In this document: piece after piece, positions 1-7,342 of the stretch
Layout: each line of letters opens with the position of its first letter
How positions within the stretch are numbered: the stretch's first letter is position 1
NCBI GenBank assembly: GCA_012523895.1
Contig: JAAYSZ010000031.1
Coordinates: forward strand, 1-32,497
DNA from: Erysipelotrichaceae bacterium
GTDB lineage: Bacteria; Bacillota_I; Bacilli_A; Erysipelotrichales; Erysipelotrichaceae
Length of the DNA: 32,497 nucleotides
Direction of reading: 5' to 3'
Translations under genes and position numbers: made by a program
The notes under the pieces: model-generated
What the model saw: the letters and a program-made list of their open reading frames with translations, nothing else
Told to the model about the DNA's origin: nothing
Database searches by the model: none

Positions 1-124
1 AAAGCCACTTTGAGTGGCAGTCTGTGATAGTGCTGCAGCTGTCGGGCTTCAGTAGTCGAAGGACTATGCAGCAACAAGCCCTTATAGGGCTTTACATACC
101 ACTTGTTTTACAAGTGGTTATGAT
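1..124 (+). mobile_element. Right end of an IS200/IS605-family element (partial)
   Basis: The window opens with the subterminal structure typical of IS200/IS605 right ends. The last hairpin is perfect: ACCACTTG at 98-105, loop TTTTA, CAAGTGGT at 111-118. It is followed by TTATGAT, where the element probably ends. These elements carry such imperfect palindromes at both ends for recognition by a Y1 transposase, and tnpB or orfB usually ends just inside the right end. No transposase coding sequence can be read here, so the gene lies left of the window or is lost. The end falls directly beside the stop codon of the minus-strand gene at 131-682. The exact boundary is uncertain by several bases. 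Confidence 0.6.
1..124 (+). ncRNA. Candidate TnpB omega RNA (reRNA)
   Basis: The strand folds into a compact chain of helices. GCCACT/AGTGGC pair at 4-9 and 13-18. GCTGC at 32-36 pairs with GCAGC at 68-72. TAGTC at 53-57 pairs with GACTA at 62-66 around a GAAG loop. AAGCCCT/AGGGCTT pair at 76-82 and 86-92, and the terminal hairpin is at 98-118. GGGCTT at 44-49 can instead pair with AAGCCC at 76-81, making a pseudoknot like that known in omega RNAs. In this family the RNA overlaps the right end of the element and its 3' extension into flanking DNA is the guide. Here the guide would be read from about position 125 onward. The call rests on structure and on resemblance to other IS605 ends; no tnpB gene is visible to confirm it. 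Confidence 0.55.
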
Positions 125-130
125 AGATTG

Positions 131-682
131 TTATTGTATTTCTACTATACCCTCAGTAAGACCGGTATTTTTTACTATTTTAATTGCGGCAGATTGAATG
201 CCACCTACAACTTTTAATTCACCGATTCCATCTGTTTTATTTACATGGAAAAAAATAATTCCTTCATAAAGATCTGAAATATTAACTACATTGTTTTTCT
301 TACTTACTGTAAAAGTTAAAGGAATATTTTGTTTTAACTCGCCAACTTGTATTCCATTAAGAAAAACAGGTCCTTCCATTGCTTTTCTTGTACAAGAAAT
401 AGAAACTTGTTTTGGTATGTTTAAATCTTTTTGAGAATCAATAGACTTAATAAAAATCTCTTTTTCTTGTGGTTTTTCTGTAGGATAAACCATTTTTATT
501 GGTAAACCATTTTCATCTTTTCTTTTTTTAGTTTTAAATAAATTGACAAATGACATAATAATTTGAAAAAAACCATAAATTATTAATCCATAAAACACAA
601 AATACTCACTAGTAATAGATAAAACAATACCTAAACCAAAAGCTAAAACACCTAATAAAAATTCACCCCAAAAACTTCCCAT
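131..682 (-). CDS. Two-helix membrane protein with cytoplasmic domain, unknown function
   Basis: This encodes 183 residues. I chose the ATG at 682 because AAAGGAGGC lies just upstream of it; an in-frame upstream extension has no such site. Residues about 5-50 form two hydrophobic helices (FLLGVLAFGLGIVL and FYGLIIYGFFQIIMSFV), followed by a Lys/Arg-rich stretch. The rest is soluble and rich in beta-strand-like residues, with a VFLNGIQVGEL segment that resembles small beta-sandwich domains. I do not recognise a family. It is transcribed away from 812 across a 129-bp gap that carries the shared GTATGC/GCAGAC motif, so it probably belongs to the regulon of the neighbouring kinase locus. The IS end lies directly past its stop codon. 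Confidence 0.75.
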   Translation of the reverse strand: MGSFWGEFLLGVLAFGLGIVLSITSEYFVFYGLIIYGFFQIIMSFVNLFKTKKRKDENGLPIKMVYPTEKPQEKEIFIKSIDSQKDLNIPKQVSISCTRKAMEGPVFLNGIQVGELKQNIPLTFTVSKKNNVVNISDLYEGIIFFHVNKTDGIGELKVVGGIQSAAIKIVKNTGLTEGIVEIQ

Positions 683-741
683 GATATTAAGCCTCCTTTT
701 AAAATATCTAATTTTATAATAATAAAAGATTAAGTTTATTT

Positions 742-785
742 GTCTGCTTGTAGCATACAATTGTTTTTTTCTTTAGTAGTATTGT
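742..785. promoter_or_regulatory. Shared regulon motif, copy 1, in divergent promoter
   Basis: GTCTGC-TTGTA-GCATAC lies at 742-758, the reverse orientation of the copies at 2196 and 8944. Exactly 21 nt later on the plus strand is TATTGT (780-785), a -10-like hexamer, 26 nt before the ATG at 812. Read on the minus strand the motif has the same orientation as the other two copies, with TATTAT 20 nt downstream, toward the gene ending at 131. No good -35 box is present in either direction, which fits an activator-dependent divergent promoter. The motif is seen directly; its function is inferred. Confidence 0.6.
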
Positions 786-811
786 TTAATCATAAAGTAG
801 AGGTGTAAAAG

Positions 812-1129
812 ATGGAGATAATTTATACAATCATTGGATCATTTATAATTGTTTCAACAATATTTTTTCTTATAGTTATTATTCCGGTATTTTTTGGTAA
901 AGTGTTTTTACGTTGGTCAAAAACAAGAGTAAATTATGTTTTTTCTCAATCATTATCAACTATAGTTGCATCAGTAATTGGCTCGTTAGTTTTAACTGCC
1001 TTTGTTTTACTTGTGGGTGTGATTTTTAATCAAGAGTGGGCTTTTTCAGGAGGAATATTACTTGTATATACATTTTGGATAGCTATTAAAACGGTAAAAC
1101 AAAACATTTTAAGTTCTAAAAGAATGTGA
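812..1129 (+). CDS. Small membrane protein, unknown function
   Basis: This is a 105-residue, strongly hydrophobic protein. Helices run at about residues 3-29 (IIYTIIGSFIIVSTIFFLIV) and in two segments around 48-68 and 75-92, giving roughly three membrane spans, with a Lys-rich tail. The start is supported by AGAGGTG six bases upstream. It lies 15 bp before the gene at 1145 and is probably co-transcribed with it from the motif-containing promoter at 742-785. I do not recognise a family. Its position suggests an accessory of the kinase/glycosyltransferase locus, but the sequence gives no function. Confidence 0.7.
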   Translation: MEIIYTIIGSFIIVSTIFFLIVIIPVFFGKVFLRWSKTRVNYVFSQSLSTIVASVIGSLVLTAFVLLVGVIFNQEWAFSGGILLVYTFWIAIKTVKQNILSSKRM

Positions 1130-1144
1130 AAATAAGGAGTTTTT

Positions 1145-1564
1145 ATGGGATTGTTTAATTTAATAAAAAATAAAATAAAGGAAAGTAATCAAAAAAAATA
1201 TTATTGTATAACTACAATGAGTGGTGCTGGAACTCCATTACCAATGCATATTCTTATGGAATTAGAAAATGAAGTTTTAGATGGTGCAATGAAAACTCTT
1301 TTCAAAGATGTTAATTTTAATGTGGCATATAAGACAGCTATAGATTGTGAACATCAAAAGAAAACACAAAGTTTTCATACAATGGATCAAATTGATGTAG
1401 TACAAACACCATTAACATGGCTTTCTATAGAAACTGGGATAAAATATCCTGTTTTTCAATCTATGCTTGGAAAAAGTTTATTTATTACAAAAGAAATAAT
1501 TCAATATAATACATATGGACAAATAAGAACAGCAAGTTGTACTGTAGTCTTTTATTTTCCTTAA
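1145..1564 (+). CDS. Hypothetical soluble protein
   Basis: This encodes 139 residues with no signal peptide or membrane span. AAGGAG sits directly upstream of the ATG. The N-terminus is amphipathic and Lys-rich (GLFNLIKNKIKESNQKKY). A mixed alpha/beta body follows, with an MSGAGTPLPMHIL segment near residue 25 and cysteines near 21, 68 and 132. The motif GAGTPLP is not a P-loop. It follows the small membrane protein at 812 by 15 bp, so the two likely form one operon. I do not recognise a family and assign no function. Confidence 0.65.
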   Translation: MGLFNLIKNKIKESNQKKYYCITTMSGAGTPLPMHILMELENEVLDGAMKTLFKDVNFNVAYKTAIDCEHQKKTQSFHTMDQIDVVQTPLTWLSIETGIKYPVFQSMLGKSLFITKEIIQYNTYGQIRTASCTVVFYFP

Positions 1565-1730
1565 AAGTTCTTTATTATTTACATAATAAAAAAATATCTT
1601 AAAAACAATATAAACCAATTAAATATTCAGTTACTTTTTTGACTAAAACTTTTTGAAATAAAAGTATATAATAATAGTGTTATATATGTCGAATAATGTG
1701 TAGACTGAGTATTTTTTTTGGAGCGGTTAT

Positions 1731-2180
1731 ATGGGGACTAACAATAAAAAAGGTAAAAAACCTTTTGATACCAAGCTTATGCAAGAAAAATTAAAAGGAG
1801 ATACTTTCCCAGATGATTGGGATGATTTTCTTGATGATAATATAAGAATTTTTTTTGATGAGCTTTTAGAGAAAACCGGTCTAAAGAAAAGCGAAATAAT
1901 ACGTAAAGCAAATCTTTCTAGAGTTTATGGTTATCAACTTATGGAAGGAAGAAGAAGAGGCAAAAGAGATTATTATATTTTGCTTGCTTTAGCTATGTCT
2001 TTAGATTTAAAGACTACTCAAAGAATGTTAGCTATTGCTCAATATGGGGCTTTACATCCATTAATAAAACGTGATGCGGCTATAATATTTGCGATAAATC
2101 ATAAATACGACATTATTAAAGCATATGAATTTATGTGCTCTTTAGGTTTACAACCTTTAGATGATGGAACAGAAAATTAA
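1731..2180 (+). CDS. Helix-turn-helix DNA-binding protein, candidate regulator of the locus
   Basis: This encodes 149 residues. The start is supported by GGAGCGG five bases upstream. After an acidic, charged N-terminus (DDWDDFLDDN), residues about 40-100 fit a Cro/CI (XRE) type helix-turn-helix: FFDELLEKTGLKKSEIIRKA, then a turn, then LSRVYGYQLMEGRRRGKRDY, then a helix with ALAMSLDLKTTQRML. The recognition helix would be around SRVYGYQLMEG. The C-terminal 45 residues are helical and not assigned. The gene is monocistronic in appearance, lying between two transcription units that carry the same promoter motif. It is therefore the obvious candidate to bind that motif, but this is inference. The motif is not seen upstream of this gene itself. 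Confidence 0.7.
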   Translation: MGTNNKKGKKPFDTKLMQEKLKGDTFPDDWDDFLDDNIRIFFDELLEKTGLKKSEIIRKANLSRVYGYQLMEGRRRGKRDYYILLALAMSLDLKTTQRMLAIAQYGALHPLIKRDAAIIFAINHKYDIIKAYEFMCSLGLQPLDDGTEN

Positions 2181-2195
2181 TAAGTTTTTTTCTTT

Positions 2196-2239
2196 GTATG
2201 CAAAACGCAGACATCATTTTAAATATTAAGTGATATTGT
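2196..2239 (+). promoter_or_regulatory. Shared regulon motif, copy 2, with -10
   Basis: GTATGC-AAAAC-GCAGAC lies at 2196-2212, followed after exactly 21 nt by TATTGT at 2234-2239, which has an upstream TG (TGA-TATTGT) like an extended -10. There is no recognisable -35 hexamer. Transcription would start near 2246 and the leader to the ATG at 2277 would be about 31 nt. The motif would be centred near -42, the classical place for a class II activator. It drives the lipoprotein, synthase-kinase and pseudokinase genes. Confidence 0.65.
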
Positions 2240-2276
2240 TTTTTTAGATTTAAGCAATATCTATGTGGAGGACAAA

Positions 2277-3554
2277 ATGAACCAAATAATGAAACCTATA
2301 AAAAAAGTACTGTGCAAGTGTTTGGTTTTGATGCTGATACTTAGTGGTTGTGGTACTAAAGAAAGTGATATACCTACTGCTTCAGATATTTCACAAATAT
2401 CAACGGCTGCCGGTTTTTTAGCGGCTAAAGTTGAAGAAGATGAAGGGTTTATTGCAGGAAAAGATGGAAACAATAAAACTCAAAATTATGCTTATTTATA
2501 TGATAATGCAGTAGCAGTAATTGCTTTATCTCATGCTGGAGCATATTGGCATATGCAAATGATTGCGGATGCAATTGTATTTGCTCAAAATCACGATAGA
2601 GCATTTAATGATGGAAGACTTAGAAATGCTTATATCTCTGGTAATCCAAAAAGTGATTCTGGATGGTCTATTATAGCTGGTGAAGTTACTATAAGATTAC
2701 CTGGTTTTTGGAAAGATGGTAAATGGCAAGAAGATGCATATGCTGTTTCTACTTCTTCTGGTAATATGGCATGGGTTATTTTAGCTCTTTGTACAGCAGC
2801 TAAAAATTCACCTTCTGAAAAAGCTTTAGAATATACTGAAGCTGCAGTTAAAGCTGCAGATTTTGTCCTTACTTTAAAATCTGATACTGGAGGATTTACA
2901 GCTGGTTATAAAGGTTGGGATGATAATCAAGAAAAAGTTAATTATAAATCAACAGAACATAATATTGATCTTATTTGTGCTTTTAGGGCTCTTGCTAGTT
3001 TGATTTATGAAGATAACCCTACAAAAGCTAAGGAATATCAAAGTGCCGCAAACCATGCGGAAGAATTTGTTTTTTCAATGTATGATGATGAACTTAAATG
3101 TTTTTATACTGGTACAGAAGCTGATGGTGAAACCATAAGTGAAGGAGTAATTCCTCTTGATACAAATTCTTTAGCAATTATGGCACTTAATGACAAAATT
3201 GATAATGCATATGACATTATTTCTTATGTAGAAGATATGATGACAGTTGGAGATGGTTTTGATTTTAGTGCAGGTGATTTAGATGGTATATGGAATGAAG
3301 GAACAGCTCAAATGGCTATATGCTATTTAATAGTTAATGCAGATGAAAAATATGATGCAATCATTGATTATCTAAAAACACAAGAATATAAAGATGGAAG
3401 TATTCCTGCCGCAGATAGAGATGGAGTATCAACAGGCTTTGTTGTTTCTGGATCAAATGTATTATGGGAATACAACAATACACAAAGTATTGGTGCTACA
3501 GGATGGTATGCATTTGCACAAATGAAAATTAATCCTTTAGATATAGGGGAATAA
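2277..3554 (+). CDS. Lipoprotein with (alpha/alpha)-barrel, glycosidase-like domain
   Basis: This encodes 425 residues. I chose the ATG at 2277, five bases after GTGGAGG; the upstream GTG at 2265 lies inside that ribosome site. A signal peptide with lipobox LSGC (Cys25) makes it a lipoprotein on the outer face of the membrane. The mature part is built of helix pairs with spaced aromatic and acidic motifs, including YDNAVAVIAL, STEHNIDLICAFRALA and WNEGTAQMAICYL. These resemble the six-hairpin glycoside hydrolase superfamily, whose members often accompany polysaccharide synthases. The catalytic class cannot be fixed from sequence alone. It lies 2 bp upstream of the glycosyltransferase-kinase gene, so the two are co-transcribed and likely act on the same extracellular polymer. 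Confidence 0.7.
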   Translation: MNQIMKPIKKVLCKCLVLMLILSGCGTKESDIPTASDISQISTAAGFLAAKVEEDEGFIAGKDGNNKTQNYAYLYDNAVAVIALSHAGAYWHMQMIADAIVFAQNHDRAFNDGRLRNAYISGNPKSDSGWSIIAGEVTIRLPGFWKDGKWQEDAYAVSTSSGNMAWVILALCTAAKNSPSEKALEYTEAAVKAADFVLTLKSDTGGFTAGYKGWDDNQEKVNYKSTEHNIDLICAFRALASLIYEDNPTKAKEYQSAANHAEEFVFSMYDDELKCFYTGTEADGETISEGVIPLDTNSLAIMALNDKIDNAYDIISYVEDMMTVGDGFDFSAGDLDGIWNEGTAQMAICYLIVNADEKYDAIIDYLKTQEYKDGSIPAADRDGVSTGFVVSGSNVLWEYNNTQSIGATGWYAFAQMKINPLDIGE

Positions 3555-3556
3555 AA

Positions 3557-6500
3557 ATGTCTTTTAAACAAAGAAAAAAAAGAATTCCAGAGGTATTTGG
3601 CAACGGTGTATGTGGAGTGTGGCCTTATATTGTTGCATTAATTTTAAATGCTGTGATTCATATTATTTTCTTTGTTTTACATGGTTTTAATTTTTATAAT
3701 TTCACAAGACTTTTTCTATCCTTTTTATTTTTTATTTATCCTTTTTATTATACGGCTGATGTGCTTTGGTCATTACAACCTTCAGTTTGTGGTATTCTTT
3801 CTGGAAAATTACAAATTAATAGAAAGTATTATATGAATTTCGCAAAAAAAGAAGTTGAGTCTGGATCACTTTTACCAGTTACTATTAGTATTCCTGTATA
3901 TACTGAAAGTAATGATGTAATTTTTGAAACAATAAGACAAAGTATTAGTGCTATAAAAAGATATTATAAATTTAGTAATAAGCCATCTAATATTATTGTG
4001 TCTGATGATGGAATTGCAGTAATGTTAAATGGATCATGTACTAAAGAAAAAGCTGATTATATTGTAAAAACATATTTGGAAAATAAATCTTCTCTTAGTG
4101 AAAATGAAGTAAAGGCAGCTCAAAGAATAATATTTTATCGTGAAAATAAAATTTCATTTGTTGTAAGACCAAAAGAAAATAGGGCAGGATTGTTTAAAAA
4201 GGCTTCTAATTTAAACTATACATTACGCTTAGGAAACTATATTGCTAAAGGAAATGATATAGATTTAATTAATACTGAGTTTAAAGATGGTTATTATGAA
4301 GGAAATGTAATTACAAATGAAATTATTTTATTGTTAGATAAGGATTCTGGAGTAAATGAAAGAATTATTGAATTTATAGTTCCAGAATTTGGAAGTGATG
4401 AAAAACTTGCTTATGTTCAATGTGCTACTAAAGCTGAAAATATGTATGATAATTATTATTCATATGCTACAGGTCATCAAATCAATAATTTGTTTCATAA
4501 TATTTGGCCATGTAAAGCACTTCAAGGTTATTTTGTTCCTTTGATAGGTCATAATGTATTTATAAGAAAAAGTATATTAGAAAAAAGTGGACTTTGGTCA
4601 GAAAATAAAGTTTCAGAAGATTATGATAAAGCAATTTGTTTTTATAATATGGGTTATCATGGTAAATATGCTCAAATAAAAGGACTTGAATTTACTGAAT
4701 ATGCAAGTAGAACTTTTGTGGAAGAAACAGGTAGACAAAGAAGATATTCATATGGTCTTTTTGAAATGATATTTGATGGAACAATTGCATTAGGTAAGTC
4801 AAGAAAATGTGATATGTTTTATATGATACTTTACTTTTTTTCAACAATTAATCAAGTTATGTTAATTCCAACTGTATTATTTGAATGCTATTTTGGAAAT
4901 ATTTATACCTTATGGGCTGGCTTTATTTTTTGTAATATAGCTTTTATTGTTCTTCCAGGAATAAGGGGGATAATTATGCATCGACGATTGCCTAAAGAAT
5001 ATTCTGAAAAATTTATTCATACTTTAATTATTGCTTTTTCATTTGTTGGTCATTCATTCTCTATTTTTTGTGGAGCTTTTCGATATTTTATAAATAAAGT
5101 TAAAAAGAATTTAACTCCATTTCCATCAACAAATGTAGATAAGTTTGAATATTGTTTTAATGATGGAATAAAGTTAATGGTTGAATATTTTAAAAATAAT
5201 AAAGCTTTTCTTTTAATTGCTATTCTTTGTTTAGATAGAGGAATATTTTTAATTACTAGAAAAGGAATTCCTTTTATAACTCAAATTACATATTGTTATA
5301 TTTTATTTTTTGTAGTCTTTATTCCTTTTTTACTTACACCACAGCTTTTTTCTGGATTGAAATTAAGAATGAATTTTGCATTTCCATCAAGAAATAATAA
5401 ATACTTTGATGATGATATTTATCAATATCATGAAATAGAGATTATAAATAGTGAAATTGAACCTGATAGTTTATCTTCTAATAAAGAAGTTGATGATGAT
5501 ATAAGAGCATTTTTAAATACGTATGATGAAACTCTTCAAGAAATACTTTTAAATGAAGACATTCCAAAAGAAATAACTGAAAACTATACTTTTGAAAGTT
5601 GTATTCGTAAAGATGATGAAGGCAAAAAAGAAATATATCTTTTAAGAAGAAAGAAAGATAATGTAAAAGTTTTATTAAGAATAACTAAAAATTATCCTGA
5701 AGAAGATGCGGTTGAAGAAGCTAAACTTTTAAAAAAGCTTAATCATCCAAGTATTCCTAAAGTATATGCATATTATGAACAAAATGAAAAAAAATATATT
5801 TTACGTGAATATATTGAAGGAAATTCTTTATATGATGTTGTTAAATCAAGAGGTATTTTAAATATAAGAGATATTTATAAAGTTATTATTAAACTTATAG
5901 ATACTTTAAAATATCTACATTCTCAAAACCCACCTGTTATCCATAGAGATATTAAGCCACAAAATATTATTGTTGGAAAAGATGGAAATATTCATCTTAT
6001 TGATTTTGGTATAGCTAGATTACATAAAGAAAGAAGAAAGCAAGATACATCAGTCATTCTTACATTAGATTATGCTTCACCTGAACAATATGGATTTGCA
6101 CAAACAACACCTTTATCTGATATATATTCACTAGGAGTAGTAACTTTGTTTATGGCTACAGGAAATACAATTAAATCAGATCTTGAATCACAAATAGTTA
6201 ATAATAATTTGCGTTATATGATTGAAAGATGTATTGATTTTAATCCTAAATCTCGTTTTCAAAGAGTTGATGAAATTCAAGAATATATTAAAAATAAAGG
6301 TTTAAAATCATCGGATGTAAACAAGAAGTGGAAATTAGGACTAACTTTTGTAGTAGTATCTATTATTTTAAGTATATTTTCTTATAATATTGGAATTTAT
6401 TTTGGAAGAAATAAAGGTGAAAATATTGGTTATGATAAAGGTTATTTTGCGGGGTATGCAGATAGTTATGAGTTAATGCCAACTTTTAAAGCGAATAGTA

Positions 6501-7342
6501 CTTATCTTGATGAAAAAAATATTATAAATAATATGTTTGTAAATGATAATGTATTTACTGCATATTATAATGATTTAATATTTTATATACATGAAGGTGA
6601 TATATATAAAATGTCTGATAATGGTATAAATTCAGAACTTTTAATAAATGATACAAAAGCTGAAATGTTGAGTTTTGATAATGGATGGATATATTATTCT
6701 TCAGGTTCTAAGATTATTCAAATAAATTTATATACCTTAGAAAGTCATACTCTTTACGAAAATATTCCTGGAAAGTTATATGTTATTGATGATAATTATT
6801 ATATAAGAAATAATAATGGACTTTATAAGCTTGATATTTCTAATGGAAATATGACATTACTTAATAGTTTAAATAATTATAAACAAATTAGTGTTTTTGA
6901 AGAAAAATTATATTTTATAGATAATCAAAAGTTATTTAGTTCTGATTTAAATGGTGATAATGTAAATGAAATATTAGGAAACAATGTTGAAAGCTTTTGT
7001 ATTTTTGAAGATTATATTTTTGTAATAGTTAAAAATGGAAATTTAAATGAAATAGTTAAAATAAACATAAATGATTATGATATGTTATTACTTGCTGAGA
7101 TAAATGCATCAAAAATAAATGTTACAAATAAAGGAATCTATTTTATTGATGATTTTGATAATACATTAAATGTTTATTCTTTAGATGGTAAGATACAAAC
7201 TAAAATATCTAAAAACAGAGTATTAGATTTTAATGTAATTGGTGATTGGATTTTCTATCATAATAGTATGGATAACAATAGATTATGGTGTATAAGAGTC
7301 GATGGAACAAATGATCATCCTATCCAAGGGAGGGAATCTTAA
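3557..7342 (+). CDS. Fusion: GT2 glycosyltransferase - Ser/Thr kinase - membrane helix - beta-propeller-like domain
   Basis: This encodes 1261 residues. Two N-terminal membrane helices (about 24-66) precede a cellulose-synthase-like GT2 domain with SDDG (149-152), DKD (261-263), SED (353-355) and RQRRYSYG (393-400) in the place of QxxRW. More membrane helices span about 420-598. A Hanks-type kinase follows (about 675-915) with HRD at 796-798, K800, N803, DFG at 816-818 and SPEQYG at 841. The usual beta-3 lysine appears to be Arg708. A helix at 925-948 and a Gly/Tyr-rich segment lead to repeats with IYYSS, LYFIDN and IYFIDD strands (about 985-1255), resembling DUF5050-like propellers. Topology would put the transferase and kinase inside and the propeller outside, though the helix count (six or seven) is unsettled. 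Product sugar unknown. It shares one base with the next gene. Confidence 0.85.
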   Translation: MSFKQRKKRIPEVFGNGVCGVWPYIVALILNAVIHIIFFVLHGFNFYNFTRLFLSFLFFIYPFYYTADVLWSLQPSVCGILSGKLQINRKYYMNFAKKEVESGSLLPVTISIPVYTESNDVIFETIRQSISAIKRYYKFSNKPSNIIVSDDGIAVMLNGSCTKEKADYIVKTYLENKSSLSENEVKAAQRIIFYRENKISFVVRPKENRAGLFKKASNLNYTLRLGNYIAKGNDIDLINTEFKDGYYEGNVITNEIILLLDKDSGVNERIIEFIVPEFGSDEKLAYVQCATKAENMYDNYYSYATGHQINNLFHNIWPCKALQGYFVPLIGHNVFIRKSILEKSGLWSENKVSEDYDKAICFYNMGYHGKYAQIKGLEFTEYASRTFVEETGRQRRYSYGLFEMIFDGTIALGKSRKCDMFYMILYFFSTINQVMLIPTVLFECYFGNIYTLWAGFIFCNIAFIVLPGIRGIIMHRRLPKEYSEKFIHTLIIAFSFVGHSFSIFCGAFRYFINKVKKNLTPFPSTNVDKFEYCFNDGIKLMVEYFKNNKAFLLIAILCLDRGIFLITRKGIPFITQITYCYILFFVVFIPFLLTPQLFSGLKLRMNFAFPSRNNKYFDDDIYQYHEIEIINSEIEPDSLSSNKEVDDDIRAFLNTYDETLQEILLNEDIPKEITENYTFESCIRKDDEGKKEIYLLRRKKDNVKVLLRITKNYPEEDAVEEAKLLKKLNHPSIPKVYAYYEQNEKKYILREYIEGNSLYDVVKSRGILNIRDIYKVIIKLIDTLKYLHSQNPPVIHRDIKPQNIIVGKDGNIHLIDFGIARLHKERRKQDTSVILTLDYASPEQYGFAQTTPLSDIYSLGVVTLFMATGNTIKSDLESQIVNNNLRYMIERCIDFNPKSRFQRVDEIQEYIKNKGLKSSDVNKKWKLGLTFVVVSIILSIFSYNIGIYFGRNKGENIGYDKGYFAGYADSYELMPTFKANSTYLDEKNIINNMFVNDNVFTAYYNDLIFYIHEGDIYKMSDNGINSELLINDTKAEMLSFDNGWIYYSSGSKIIQINLYTLESHTLYENIPGKLYVIDDNYYIRNNNGLYKLDISNGNMTLLNSLNNYKQISVFEEKLYFIDNQKLFSSDLNGDNVNEILGNNVESFCIFEDYIFVIVKNGNLNEIVKININDYDMLLLAEINASKINVTNKGIYFIDDFDNTLNVYSLDGKIQTKISKNRVLDFNVIGDWIFYHNSMDNNRLWCIRVDGTNDHPIQGRES

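Noticed and set aside
1570..1595. AT-rich hairpin after the gene ending at 1564 as a terminator
   Set aside because: The TTATTA/TAATAA stem is short and followed by A residues, not T, on the coding strand.
1639..1672. TTGACT and TATAAT upstream of the helix-turn-helix gene as a promoter
   Set aside because: The spacer is 22 bases, too long for a normal sigma-A promoter; other pairings nearby fit no better, so the promoter of 1731 remains unplaced.
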